Shown piece after piece: positions 1-12,440 of a stretch of 64,000 nucleotides of DNA. The stretch is taken from assembly GCA_022818135.1 (NCBI GenBank), contig JAFMSR010000003.1, positions 30,577,962 to 30,641,961 on the forward strand. Direction: 5' to 3'. Within the stretch, counting starts at the first letter, position 1, and the number at the start of each line of letters is the position of its first letter. The notes under the pieces were generated by a model. That model was not told where the DNA came from and ran no database searches. It was given only the letters and a program-made list of their open reading frames with translations. The position numbers were made by a program, and so were the translations under genes. Source of the stretch: Saxidomus purpurata (Eukaryota > Mollusca > Bivalvia > Venerida > Veneridae).

Positions 1-590
1 TTTCTCGGCAGTTTTGCTGCTTTGATCTTTGAGACTTTAATTGCATTTCTAAGGGACCATTTAGGTACGTTTGTCATTCATTTAGTCTGGGTCTGATATG
101 GATAGGTGCCTTTCCTAGTCTTTATGTGCAGGCGTTGAAATGACAAATAAATTGAGCCTAATTTCCCCTAAAGAAGCTAACCTTAAAAGGATAGTGATTA
201 TGTGGAGTTAGATTAATTGTGGGAGATGAGAGAGACATTAATGTTGGCGATACAAATGAAAACTTTTAATAATAGTAAAAGAAAGAAGAGACATTATTGT
301 CATTCTGAAAGGGAGTATCTCTCCTTCAAGAAGGATTTCATAGACACAAATTGAAATACATCGGAATCTGTGTGAGCAGTCTGGTACCTTGATTTACAAA
401 CCACTTACCTTCAAACAGACACCGCTGTTACATCTCTGACAGTTAATTTGCTTGTATTAACTATGCTGATGGCAGGTGATTCATCCGTTGAGATCAGTGT
501 AGATTATGATTAGCCACAGTCGCTAAACTTTTGGTGAAAACTCCTTTGAATAATAAATGGTACTGGTCAAGTGAGTTATGGACAAAGTCT

Positions 591-708
591 GTAAATGGAC
601 TTTCCCATCTTTTAGTTTGGACTGTACCATTATTTGTCCAAAAAGGTAATTGCTGAAATTGTATTGACTGAAAAGCAAACAGTGCAGATCATGATCAGAC
701 TGCAAGAA
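591..708 (+). repeat. Dispersed repeat family A, copy 1
   Basis: Roughly 120 bp containing a run of shared phrases: a block like TTTGGACTGTACCATTA, then an AAGCAAACAGTGCAGATC block, then GATCATGATCAG. The same ordered phrases recur near 1392-1470 and 7966-8077 in this orientation. They recur reversed near 20655-20830, 26400-26570, 26925-27100, 37445-37610 and 62338-62440. No coding capacity is visible. The family name is mine. Confidence 0.7.
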
Positions 709-1391
709 TAATGATCTTCTATGGTCACAAAGGTAGGATTATTTGTCACAAGCAGGGAAAAGTTATAATTTTTATGATTCATTTGTTAAATGAGTTAACT
801 TTCCTGCAGCATAATCATCATGCAGAACTATAGGTAAGTTAAAACTAATTTAAAATTTTTATTTCCTTTCGTATAGAATATCCGTATACCTACACATGAC
901 AATAAAAAACGTATAAATGTTATAATATGTTTTGCAACAGAACTTATTAATTGGATGAAAGAGGGAGAAACTGCCAAAACATCTTCGACATTGATCTGTA
1001 TATTTGTATTTTTTGAACATTGAACATTTCCCATAAGTAGCATTGAAGAGATCTCTAATGATATTGTATTGACATTTTGTTTCTGGTTCACATTTTTTTT
1101 CTCTGTTATTGGGAACATCTGTCATAGGTTCATTCAGTTGCCAGCATTTTATTGATGTACCTAATATGGAACAAAATATTTTAAACAAAATTGACTAAGT
1201 ACAGAAAACAGCTGCTATAACATGGCAAATTTCAAGGCTGCCGCAATCCTAGCATTTTCATTTTAAAGCGGAGTTATGGCTCTTGCATTGAAAGTTTTCA
1301 TGTCACCTTCACACATACCCATGTTTACATACAATGGAAAACAACGGCAAGAAAGCAGAGAACCTGCTACAAATAAGTGCCTCACCAAATT

Positions 1392-1470
1392 TCTAAAATG
1401 GACTCTTCTATCTTTCAATTTCAACAGTACCATTAATTGTTCAAAGGGAGGCCACCTTCAGATTTATTGA
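1392..1470 (+). repeat. Dispersed repeat family A, copy 2 (partial)
   Basis: A shorter copy of the family seen at 591-708, keeping the phrase ACAGTACCATTAATTGTTCA and the following GGGAGGCCACC block. The GATCATGATCAG part is missing. Confidence 0.6.
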
Positions 1471-4012
1471 CAGTGCAAGTCATTACTTCGACATAAAAAA
1501 GTCTGCTGAGAATGAGAGAATCCTTTTTCCCTTAGAAAAATATCTCTGTCAAAAATGTATCTCTTATAGATCTGTATATCTTGTGAAGATGTTGTTAAAT
1601 GTAAAAAAAAAAAGACTGGAGGTATTGACTCTAAGGACTGATTCCAGTCAATTTATTATTAGACTACATGGATGTAAAGGTTGATCAGGATCAGGGAGAA
1701 TAGGGTTAAGGTCAGACAGTATAAGAGAATACTGAGTCTGCTCGGCTGACTGATTGAAGATAAAAATGTATATTGCCAAATGGATAGATACGTGGTGGTA
1801 TATAGTAATGGGGCAGAGCAAATTATGGTTTACACATTGTTTAGGAAATGAGCACAGAAGATACATTTTATGGCATGTGTACTACCATACGTGGCTCATA
1901 ATGACATTCTCAGATCTGGACTTGTTAATTATTCCAGAGAATGAGATAACAAGACTCATATAAGGTCATGTTCACTTGGTTAGTGAGTACTGCATAATGC
2001 CTCATTTATGACTTATGACGTACACACAAGGCATTAGTAAATATGACTTTTTCAGGCACTCTAGTCAAAATGCCAGATGCTCCAATTATATAGCCGTTTG
2101 CAAGAAATGTTCATACTTCGCATGTGAGAGATACTAGATCCCTCCTGCATCATTATTCCACAGAACACCAGTCTTTTCATAAGTATCACAATTCATACAT
2201 ACAGCAATACAAACTTAAAACATTATAGCCTGCTACTATGCATGGCATCATCTGAATTTATTATTTGAATTTAAGACAATTTTCAATGAGGAAAAAAAAA
2301 GAGAGAAAAAAAACTGAGTCATTGTTGGAATGAGTCAAGCGGCATTCTGGGAAATATATAGTCATGAGCATGAATTTACCAGTGCCTTGGGAGACACGTT
2401 TAGTGTGGTTTACCAATCATGACAGAGTCAGTATTGGCTCGATTTTGACTCATTGAACACTGGAGTATTGTAAAACCTAGAATGCCTGGTAATTAAACAA
2501 ATAAAAATTGATTGTTTATTGGGGGTAATCTGGAGGAATTGGTTCACATTAAGTATTTATTGGAGAAGAATTGGAGTTGAGCACTGCTAATTATAGTTTG
2601 TGGTTCTTCTATTTTAACAGCATTTTTTTTTTGAGAAGTCTAAAAACGAATGTAGAAGGTAGCAGTTTTGAAGATAATAATGTCATACACCTATCACAAA
2701 TACTTAATCCTGATTGGCCGGTAGCGATCATGTGCCATGTCCACAAAAGTATGTGTAGACCTGGAAAATAATGTATAGACCTGTACATCATTTTTGTTAT
2801 ATTTCCGCATTTTTCACTACTTTTTATGAGTAAACGATATAATAATTTCAGACTATTGTCCGCAAAACTAAATATTGACCTCAACATTAGTCTATAATTG
2901 TATACTGTAGACTTCTTTACATCCTTAGCAGTTAAACTTGATTTTAGATTAATAAATTTATGTCACACAGTTCAACTCTTATACTGACATGTTTGATTAG
3001 TCATTAAGTAAATGATGTTGCATAATAAATAGAGCAAATCTGTGATAAATAATTCCTATCCCTGCACAAGTTACATAATAAAATGTCAGACTGATATGAA
3101 AATTTTAAGTTTTACTGGTAAGGGACCCTGAATCATCTTTATAAAAAAAACTGTAACTGTTTATTCAGGTGTTTTCTGAAATACCAAGGCTACTTATTTT
3201 TTGCATTGACTAACAGCACTTTTTCCCAGAAAAAGCTATTTCTGCTTCTTTTTTTTTACGTTACTTAGCTATTACTCCAAGTACATATATCATATTAAAT
3301 GTAATTGTTAAACAAGTGAGGGAACAATTGAACACCTACTCCAGACACTTCATATACTTTCTGCTTTAGTTTATCTTTTGCTTTTTCTTTGATCGACTGT
3401 TGAGTCACTTTGTATTGACAGTTCCAGAGGGAACCTGGTCTCTGATCAGCTCCTATTCCGAAAATTTTGAGCGGTAATGGTAGTTTATCAATCATTGATT
3501 TTACACCTCTAGCCTGTATTGCTACTGTTTATAGCAATGTTTCCTGGTGTATTTGATTGACAGCTATCTCACCTTGTACTGACAGAATTGTTCCTGAAAC
3601 TGTCACCGGATAATTAAGGGAGCCATTAACTCTGATCATTGTTGGATGGAGACTAAGGGAGTTGTGACAAATAATTGCTAGGGACCTGATTCATGTCAGA
3701 TTTAGTTAAAACCTTATAAAATACAATATTTTTCTGTTAAGAGAAAGATGAGGAGTCACAATGTACCACATTCATTTTCTTTCAACGTGTGAATCAAACA
3801 GTCTGTGACTGGTGTAAAAAGTATGATGTATGATGTTATCATATAACTTATGTCATAATGATTGCTATAATATGATGTCAGTGAAACATGCTGCCAAGGA
3901 GGTAGCCACATCATACACACACAGTCTGATGGTTCAGAAATAAAATAAGTGTACATCTTTATAGTCTCTAACACACTTGATTATTATAAATGATTATGTA
4001 GAGAAGTATGAG

Positions 4013-4095
4013 GCCAGGGAGTTGATCCCTGGTATGTGGAACCCATTAGCCTTGTTATCAAAGGATTGCAGGTTCGATCCCCTCTGAAGCCCTAT
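4013..4095 (+). repeat. tRNA-derived SINE-like remnant
   Basis: The block ends in GCAGGTTCGATCCCC, a good match to a pol III B box (GGTTCGANNCC). An A-box-like AGGGAGTTGATCC lies about 50 bp upstream. The flanking arms do not close into a tRNA acceptor stem, so this is not a functional tRNA. A tRNA-derived SINE head or a tRNA pseudogene fits best. Confidence 0.4.
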
Positions 4096-4828
4096 TTACT
4101 AGTAATATTTCTAATGGTCTTTCGTGTCAGACCATAAACAGAGAAAACTATCTTTTCTTAAACAAGGTATAGCCCGATATCCAGCACTGAGGTGTAAATG
4201 TAAAACAACGGTAAAACCCAAGGAAAATGTAAAGGTCATAGCTCAAGGGTCAAATTCAGGCTATACCGTAATACATTATGGGTAAATTGAAGATGCCATT
4301 GCATTTGTATACAAGTAGAAAGCTGTATCCAAGTTACAAAGGTTGTTATGAAGGTTGTTGTGTCATGACGTAATCTTCTGTAGAAGGAAGATTTAATAAG
4401 GTGACTGACTTTGTGATTTACACAATTTATGAAAAAAACCTTGGGGGAATGACTTTCAATTTTACAACTGCATATTAAAGGATGAGTCAAGTCATACAAT
4501 TTGTTAGTTTTATCAATGGAGGTTTACCGCATTATTAAACATCTACAAAATGTTGATATAAGGAAATCTATGCAAGTTGTCTTAGGACTGTATTTAGTTG
4601 TAATCATGTGATGATTGTATATAGATTTATTTATCATTGATGTTAAGTCAAATGACAGTCAGGTGATCAAGATAGAACCTTTACTAGCGATGACTAGGTG
4701 AAGATTTTGAAATAATGATCAGGTATAAATTCCATGAAAATTAATCATTGAAAAATTTCAAAACTTGTTACCTATACCCCAACAGCCATAATCTCTATAC
4801 CCTTGATTCTGTTAAATGATTAATGATA

Positions 4829-4848
4829 TATATATATATATATATATC
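4829..4848. repeat. (AT)n microsatellite
   Basis: An uninterrupted AT dinucleotide run. Similar runs occur near 5936-5965 and 58957-58984. Confidence 0.9.
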
Positions 4849-5932
4849 TAGGCATGTCAAGAGAAAAATGAATATGAAAATAGTCCAATTATGGTGCTGT
4901 CGTGGCTTTATAAAATCAATCAGATGCTTTCATGCAGATTCTGATAAACATCTACATGATTTGATTACTCAGTATGAATATTTATTTCTTAATAATTCAG
5001 ACGAATAGCTATGCAGATATTAAAGAGAATTGTTTTTTTGAAAAACAGAAATATGCCCTGCCTCAAGAAATTGTAAAATAACAAAATAACGTCAAAAGAA
5101 TCGTTTGAATTTTTTGCAAAGCAGTATCTACAGATAGCCATTTTTTTAACCAAAGGTTACAGAAATGATGGCAGCATTGACCATATTGCAAAAGCAGGAC
5201 ATAGATGGTAGAGAACGACCAATCATAGAACTGTTGGATGTATGACTCAGATTCCGTTGTCTCGATCAATGTTCATGACATCATAACAAGCTTTCCTTGT
5301 CATACGTATTATTGGTTAAATTCCTCTTATTTGCAACTAGTGTGTGTTAATAAAGATTTTTTTTTTTGCGCAAATAACATTTTAGCTTTTAAAAACATGA
5401 ACATAAGAAATAAAACATGGATAAAAGTAATGATTTTTTCTGTTTATTTTGTACATTCATTTAGAAATCATGGAATATTTCAAGTGTCTATAATTATCAA
5501 TTATTAATTTCCCATTTTCTTCAAGTTGGATTACAAAAAAAACAGTTGTTTAAAGGACTTAAGGGTTGTTTGCCGGTAATAGCAACATGTTTAATAACCC
5601 TACAGAACTTTCGTGATATGTTTTCCCATATTGTAAAACATGCAAATTGTCAACAGTATAACCATGAATATCAGCTGAGTAATTGCATTTGCGTTTAAAT
5701 CATAGATGACTTCTTGCCTGAGAAAAGTATTTATAAATTGCAATAAAATTATATGGCACTTGAGCAAAAAGATCTATTACATGTAAGCTTGACATTAAGG
5801 TAATAAATGACACTGCAAAAAAAAAAAGTAAATTTTGTGTTACATTATCATATGAAATTTTTATTGATATGATTATGAAACTGACATATACAATAGATGT
5901 TAATATACGTATGTAAGTATAGAATGAATCAG

Positions 5933-5935
<3 letters not shown>

Positions 5936-5964
<29 letters not shown>

Positions 5965-5965
5965 C
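5936..5965. repeat. (AT)n microsatellite
   Basis: An AT dinucleotide run in non-coding DNA, with no other structure. Confidence 0.9.
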
Positions 5966-7965
5966 AAAAGAAGAAAGATCACATTATCACTGATAAAAAG
6001 TTAGAAATAATTTAGATTAAATCTTTACTTTTCAAAAAGTTTCAGATAGTTTGTACTAGTAAGTTTAACCGTAACGACAGGCTACGATACATGTATGGTA
6101 TAATAAGTTTATATACCAAGCTTACTACAAAGAGCAAGTCACACTATTTATGTGGCCTTTGACTAATCCAGCTGCTTTCAACATGAATCATAAAGTCCAG
6201 ATAACAAAGTATGGGAAAACAGGAAAAATGAAAAATGGTGTAACATTTACTGTACCAATCATTCTGATTTTTTGTGTGCATTTTTTTTTTTGTGTATCAG
6301 AAAAATTATGTAATAGTTGTTTGATTTAATGATTAATATTTCAGGCAACAGTGAACTTTGGGAAATTTAGTAAATATTGAAAAAAAAATAATGTGTATTG
6401 AATGGAAAGATTTCAAGTGACACATGTATATGATTAAGTGTAAAAAGCTATTTTTGGGTTTGATGTGATTTGAGCAACATGAGGTGATGAAGTCCTTTTG
6501 AAAAGAAAATAACAGAAAAACTTTGTGATGGATTAGTTCAAGAGCGTGTCCAAAAACTGATATTAATGGCAATGAAATTAAAACAATTATGATATCATGT
6601 AGTTAGTGTTTGATTTTTATTGTTCGGAAAAGGAAGTACATGATATAAACTGCTTGGATGTTAGATCGCCTGTCACTCAATGGCTGTATGTGAAACCGGT
6701 AAGTTTTTTTTCTTTAATATATATTTTTTTTTTTTGTATACAAGAAAGGGAATTTTTTTTTAATATGGGAGGGGTTAGTTAATTGTGAGCACTTAAGTGT
6801 GGAGTGAGAAATTCAGACAAATGGCCATTTCCTTCTGTAAATATAATTTTAGTTTAGAGGACCATTTACAATAATCCAGTTACAAAGTTGCAGAGGTTGT
6901 TTAGCTTGATAGCTTGATCCGGCACCAATCCTGAAGTGATAGGCTGGGACTAGTGAATTTTAATGGAGGTAATTATCATCATCATTACAAATGAATAAGG
7001 TTGGGAGAGTCAGGCTGCAATATAGATTATCTTACCTTTTTTTCTCAGGTATATTAGTGGTGTTTTGTAAACCATGTGTTTGGGGTATAAGGCTGGTAAA
7101 ACAAAAATGTTTGTTTTCACTTCATCAGTGGCATGAAATTAATCTTTTGAGTTCTGCTATGGGAAAAGCAGCGCCTTGAATTCTGCTGTCATTGTGTGAA
7201 CAATTTCTGTCTGTGATATCCATGGCAGGAGACAAAGTGCTATTTGCCAGGGAGGACTCTGGGGCTTGAACATCTTGGTCTTTTGAAAGAGATGACATAA
7301 GAAACAAATATTCAGTTTCATAGGATTTTTTCTATAAATTTTCGTTACGTTCAACATAAGTTTTATTTAGAAAATTTAAAATAAAGGAAACTTTGCATAT
7401 CTTGTATTTATAAATACATGTCTTACATTTCCCTTCTAAACTAAATTTGAACTGGTTAAACTATAAAGGCGTTTTGTCATTTGATTAAATGTTACCTTGA
7501 AAAGATAACAGTTGGGTGGGTAGCATTATTTCCATCAAAAGATGATGCACATCAAACAGGCATCATACATTGCATGTTCATTCACCAACAGATCAGTAAA
7601 GTAAACTTTTGGTGCCATTTTGTAGTTAGAAAAACAAATACAAACAATTGCTAAAAGTGTATATTCTCACTACTGTGGAAATTAGGTGTAACCCACAAAA
7701 AACATAGAAAGAAGAAAAGACAAACAGGATCATTGAAGTGAATGTGAAGTTCAGCGTCTATCAAAGTATAGAGGTGAAATGATGCGTCCTGGAAAAAGAA
7801 ATGGATACACTTTGAACTCATGTTTGAGGCATTAAATTTTGAAAAAAAAAAAGACTTTTACAATCACAATTTTGTTCATATTATGGTGGGACTAAGCATG
7901 TACAACAGATTCCTGGGGTAGGTGGCTGAACCAGGATAGGTAATTGACCAATAATACTATGCCAA

Positions 7966-8077
7966 GTTTATTAAATGGACTTGTCCATCTTTGGATTTGG
8001 ACTGTACCATTAATTGTTCAAAGGGTTGCCCACTGAAAGATTAAAGACTGAATAGCAAACCATGAAGATCATGATCA
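7966..8077 (+). repeat. Dispersed repeat family A, copy 3
   Basis: This copy has the ordered phrases TTTGGACTGTACCATTAATT, GCAAACCATGAAGATC and ATGATCAG. Its right end abuts the inverted-repeat element at 8078, which appears to have inserted into or beside it. Confidence 0.7.
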
Positions 8078-8302
8078 GGACCCGGTAACGTTCGAAACTT
8101 TAATCAGCTGTAAGCTAACTGTTGACTAACTTTTTAGATCGCATTTAAAATTCTTGGTAGGAAACACTAATTGAATATTTGGACTTTGCATGGAAGAGTT
8201 TTGAGTCCAGTCTTAAAAATTCTTTCAAACTTCGAAATTTAATCCTGAAAGTTAACCGACTGTTAGCTTAATCGTTGATTTAAGTTTCGAACAACTGGGT
8301 CC
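8078..8302. mobile_element. MITE with ~50-bp imperfect terminal inverted repeats
   Basis: The left end begins GGACCCGGTAACGTTCGAAAC. The right end, read in reverse complement, begins GGACCCAGTTGTTCGAAAC, and the similarity continues for about 50 bp (a GCTAAC block recurs in both arms). The element is 225 bp with no coding potential, which is typical of a non-autonomous DNA transposon. CAG is present at both edges and could be a 3-bp target duplication or the outermost part of the inverted repeat. I cannot assign the superfamily. Confidence 0.75.
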
Positions 8303-8679
8303 AGAGTGTAAAGTAACTGTGGATCACGTGCTGCGAGCAGGGTAAAAGAGACTTGTCGTAGATTATACCACAGTTTTCCATACATATAAAGTAAAAACTG
8401 TTGTTAAATTAATAAATAAGTTTCATGCTAAATAATGAGTAGAATTGATTTTTGCGTGGGCAGTCTAAAAATTGCAAGAATAGTATCAAAGAGATACTGA
8501 TACATATCGATTTTTCAAAACGTGGAAAAATTGGTGCATAGAATAAGAATGTTAAACTAGTGATGCTACTACTAATCCATATCTTTTTTTCAAACACTTT
8601 CAGTATAGAAATAAACCTAAAAAGAAAAACCTTATATTTCTTAAAAACATGAAGAATATAATGTTTGCTAAGTAAAGTA

Positions 8680-8785
8680 CAGTCAAACCTGTGAACAAAG
8701 ACCACTATCAGGAAGTAGTTAAAGCAGTCTTCGTTGTGGTGTCTGCCCAATATTTGAGTAGTGGTCTTTTACACAGGTTTGATTG
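8680..8785. mobile_element. 106-bp foldback MITE with TA flanks
   Basis: The arms are CAGTCAAACCTGTG followed by AACAAAGACCAC at the left, and GTGGTCTTTT followed by ACACAGGTTTGATTG at the right. They pair over about 25 bp around a 55-bp centre. TA lies directly outside each arm (8678-8679, 8786-8787). CAG-type ends with TA duplication are known from Tc1/mariner elements of the pogo/Tigger branch, so a pogo-like MITE is a reasonable inference. It has no coding capacity. Confidence 0.7.
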
Positions 8786-8936
8786 TAATGGGATCAACTG
8801 AATTATTAAGACAAGGACTAAAAATTTTATATGTAAAATGATATTGACTATGTTTATATATAAAATAATTGTGATAATAATTTTATTTAAACATAAAATA
8901 ATAATGACCTTATTAAAAAGGAATGTGCTGTCTTCC

Positions 8937-8992
8937 GATAGTATACAGTAAAACAAAGTGTACTGATAGTATACAGTAAAACAAAGTGTACT
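8937..8992. repeat. 28-bp exact tandem duplication
   Basis: Two exact adjacent copies of a 28-bp unit starting GATAGTATACAGTAAAAC, followed by a partial third start (GATA). Non-coding. Confidence 0.85.
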
Positions 8993-11059
8993 GATAAACG
9001 TTGGAGCAAATCTGATACAAATGTCAAAACTTCAACTAATGGATGTAAAATTATTTAGGACACAAACCAGGTAAAGTCGGAAAGCATTATTTCCCAAAGT
9101 TAAAAGAAATTTACATAATTAAGTATAGATTTGCCAGTTTAAAATAAAACATCAACACTTAATGTAACCTAAATGTAGATAAATTTTAATTTCATTTTGT
9201 TTCAAATTTTACTATGCCCTTTGAGGAAAGGCATAAATTATATTTTATGAGTGTATAAAGCTACGATCTTAACTGATTAGTCATTCACGAATGTCAAGTT
9301 GATGTTACGCCCATAGGTGTTTTACAAAGTCTTAAATGCAAACTTTAATGAAAAGGTCCACTGTTTGCATTTTGAAAGATGCTGTTACCTTGTCACCTGA
9401 GGCATAGAATTAAGGAAATTGTGGCCACTTTAATATTGAATTTAATTTTTGAATTGATGTTGCCAACAGCTTTTCAGGCCATAAAATTATATATCGAAAA
9501 AATATATGAAGACATTTGTTTAGACATAAAGAATTAATGCAATTTATTATTTCATGTTGAAAGGCCATTGAACTATTCATGTGTATAAATTAATGTCCCA
9601 AGTGCTATATGAATTCTGGTTTTGTTAAATGTACTCATTTACTGGCCACTAGCCTCGCCACCAGGCTAGATGATAATCTGTTTTATTAAACTCCAAGCAA
9701 ATACTTTCAGCCTTTTATTTGAATAGGGATCGATCATCTACATTTTTGGCAGTACAGGGAGTTAATTGAGTAAGATTGCATTGGACAGGTTAGCAGAGAA
9801 GGGGCCTGACTACTATCCAAAACATCATGATTTCTTCAAAGTTCTCACATTTTATGCACTATTTAATGGGAGTGTTTGACCATGGCTTAAATAAAGCAAT
9901 TAATCATCAATTAAGCCTTTAGCATTATGAAGGGAGACAACCTTTACTTGCCTTTTAACATTTCTTCATTGTAGCTCAGTTTAAGTTACTATGTATGATG
10001 ATATTTATGAATATATTTCATATCAATTTCAAATGGTAATCACCTATGACAATAGAAGGGCAACATTTTGAGTAACATCTTTGAAATTATGAACCGAAAC
10101 AGTAATAATATTATGTTATAGCCACATTGCATTGATATACCATATTTTCGCTTATTGCCACTTTTTCCCTAATTAACACTCCACTGTGTTTTTCGTGAAA
10201 AAAGGCTGGTTCTAAGAAAGTGCCAGTCATTCTCAGCAAATTTAATTACCCAAATTTGTATGATACTGGATGTAAATTTGTACTTACACACTGTTCGTAT
10301 ATATAGTAATCTGCAGACCACAAAGTGATATGCAGTACCGATGTGATGTGTACCGCCAACATAACTGACTTGAAGACACTTACAAATTATCTGTGCTTGT
10401 GAATAGAAGGAATCCTGTTTACATGAACCAAGATTTTGCGTATATCAAGCATATTTTATCTACAATACTGGTCTCGAAAAAAGTTATGAAGAAATTGGGT
10501 TGTAGGGCCTGTCGACGTGGTTTCTCTGTACATGCTAGAAACGTAGTGTGTTGAACGGGACTAAGTCTATCCTCATTCTGTTACCTTTGCATATATTTGT
10601 CATGGAAATTCAATTATTGTAGCCTCCATGAAAAACAAGATGTTTTGAGTCCTAACAGTTGTGCCTGCCTGGTGATTTACCTTATCCCTGGGAGCATCTA
10701 AAAGGGAATATACGGTAAAAGTTGTTAAAGTGAATAAAATGTTTAATCTTTTACGGTATAACTGCTATGCACTTTGGAATATGGTATCTTAAGGGTTAAA
10801 CGCGTCCCCATTTCACGGAAGATATCTTGTTTAGCCTTACACACCATGATCCTCACCAATCTTCTAATAATGGTAATACTTAAAATAAGAAAATTTATGA
10901 AGCTCTTTTATAAAAGTAAGTAGCGTAATTAAGCTTTCAACAGTTGAACTCATTACAGTGAGTTATTACTTTTCTTTTTCCTTAAACATCGAAGTCAATG
11001 AGCATTCAATGTAAATGACCCACGTGATAGACATGGGGAACCTGTTGTCACAAAACATC

Positions 11060-11130
11060 TAATTGGACGACTTTAATTGTTAATTGAAAGCTTCATTAAT
11101 TATGACTTGCTACTCATAATGTAATATTAA
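11060..11130. promoter_or_regulatory. Cluster of homeodomain-type TAAT sites (candidate enhancer)
   Basis: Within 70 bp there are repeated TAAT-core sites on both strands: CTAATTGG, TTTAATTGTTAATTG, then CATTAATTATGAC. AT-rich DNA yields such sites by chance, so this is only a pointer. A CACGTG E-box lies 40 bp upstream (near 11021). Confidence 0.2.
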
Positions 11131-12370
11131 CTTCTCTAATGAAATAATATGGTGATATAAGAACTTAGGTGGTTTTCAAGGTGGTGTTTGCATTAAATAA
11201 TGCAGGATCTATTTTGCAAATGTGGTAGGAAAAAAGGACGAGAGAAAAAGTTTTGTTTTGTTTCATATGGAGAGTCTAATTACTTCATACATGGTAAAAC
11301 CCTTTTTTTTTTAGTATCTGAACATTTTATCAATAAATCTAAAAAAATAAATCTTTTTTTTTACAAATTTAAATTTGATAATACTGATGATTCTTTTTTC
11401 TCTTTTTGTCTACATGTATTTAAAAAAAGTTTTAGTTAACCAGTTTACTGCTAACATTCAAGACAAATTTTCAGTTTAAAAGAAAAAGAAAATGAACAAG
11501 ACTGGTCTTAGTCAAGCATTTCTTTTTAAATTTTTGAAAATGTTTCTCGAAAGCTCCATTTTTTCCTACAATCTTTGTTTCTTCAAGAAGAAAAAATATT
11601 GAACTGTTTGTAAGAGAATGTCTGTATTGAGTGAGTTGATGCTATATTTTGGAGGATTGTTTCGATGAAGGTCAATTAGTATTCGTCCAATTATTGCAAA
11701 TAGTCCAGTAATTACAGTTAAGCCGCGGCTTTGTCGTCCGTGATTGAAAAATCTGCTGGGAGATTGATTGACAACTAGCATTACACGTTTGTCATGAAAA
11801 CGGTCATTTATGATCGGACTCCAGCGCTTGTGTCCAATACTTCGTTACCAAAGCAAAGAGGTGGGGTAGTCATATTTTAACAGGATTTATCTATATCGGC
11901 AATGAGTCATCGAATGTTCAATACAGTGCTCTCAGCTACAGTGAAGTTCTTATTGATCCGAGGCGGCACCAGTGTTTTCTACGTGAGCCATATTGAACGC
12001 AGATAGTTCTGCGTTGTTTCTCTGCATCCTGGTTTGATTGTCACGACACAAGTGTAAATAAACATTGTTTGACTTATCGGGGAGGAAATCAAAATTTCAA
12101 TGACACCCTATAAAAGTTGTTTAGCAACATATCTGGAAAATTGGATATTCTAATATGGAGATGAAACAAAAATATGATTGTCAATACTTTATGAATTGTG
12201 CTGCAAAAGTTCGTTACACTGACCGACTTCATTGATGGTAGAAAAAAACATTGTGATGCTGGCTTAGAGAAAAATGTAACCCTGGATATACTGCCTTATA
12301 CAGGTACATAACAAATGTATAGGTATTTGTAGAGACATTGTAGTCATGGGAAGGGGTTAGAATGACTGTC

Positions 12371-12440
12371 AACAACATCCCAAGTCTGACTGTCGACAGT
12401 GTCCCAAGTTTGACTGTCGACAATGTCCCAAGCAGGCTTT
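12371..12440. repeat. Short tandem repeat (~24 bp unit)
   Basis: The phrase TCCCAAGT(C/T)TGACTGTCGACA is repeated with small changes, about 2.5 units. The core GTCGAC is a palindrome. Non-coding. Confidence 0.75.

Noticed and set aside
828..1188. Two overlapping minus-strand open frames of about 100 codons
   Set aside because: AT-driven composition, no domain, no start context or splice partner. Both frames are open at once, which is typical of non-coding DNA.
8409..8956. Minus-strand hydrophobic open frames that could look like membrane proteins
   Set aside because: Ile/Phe/Leu richness follows from T-rich DNA. One of them crosses the palindromic element at 8680 and a tandem duplication.
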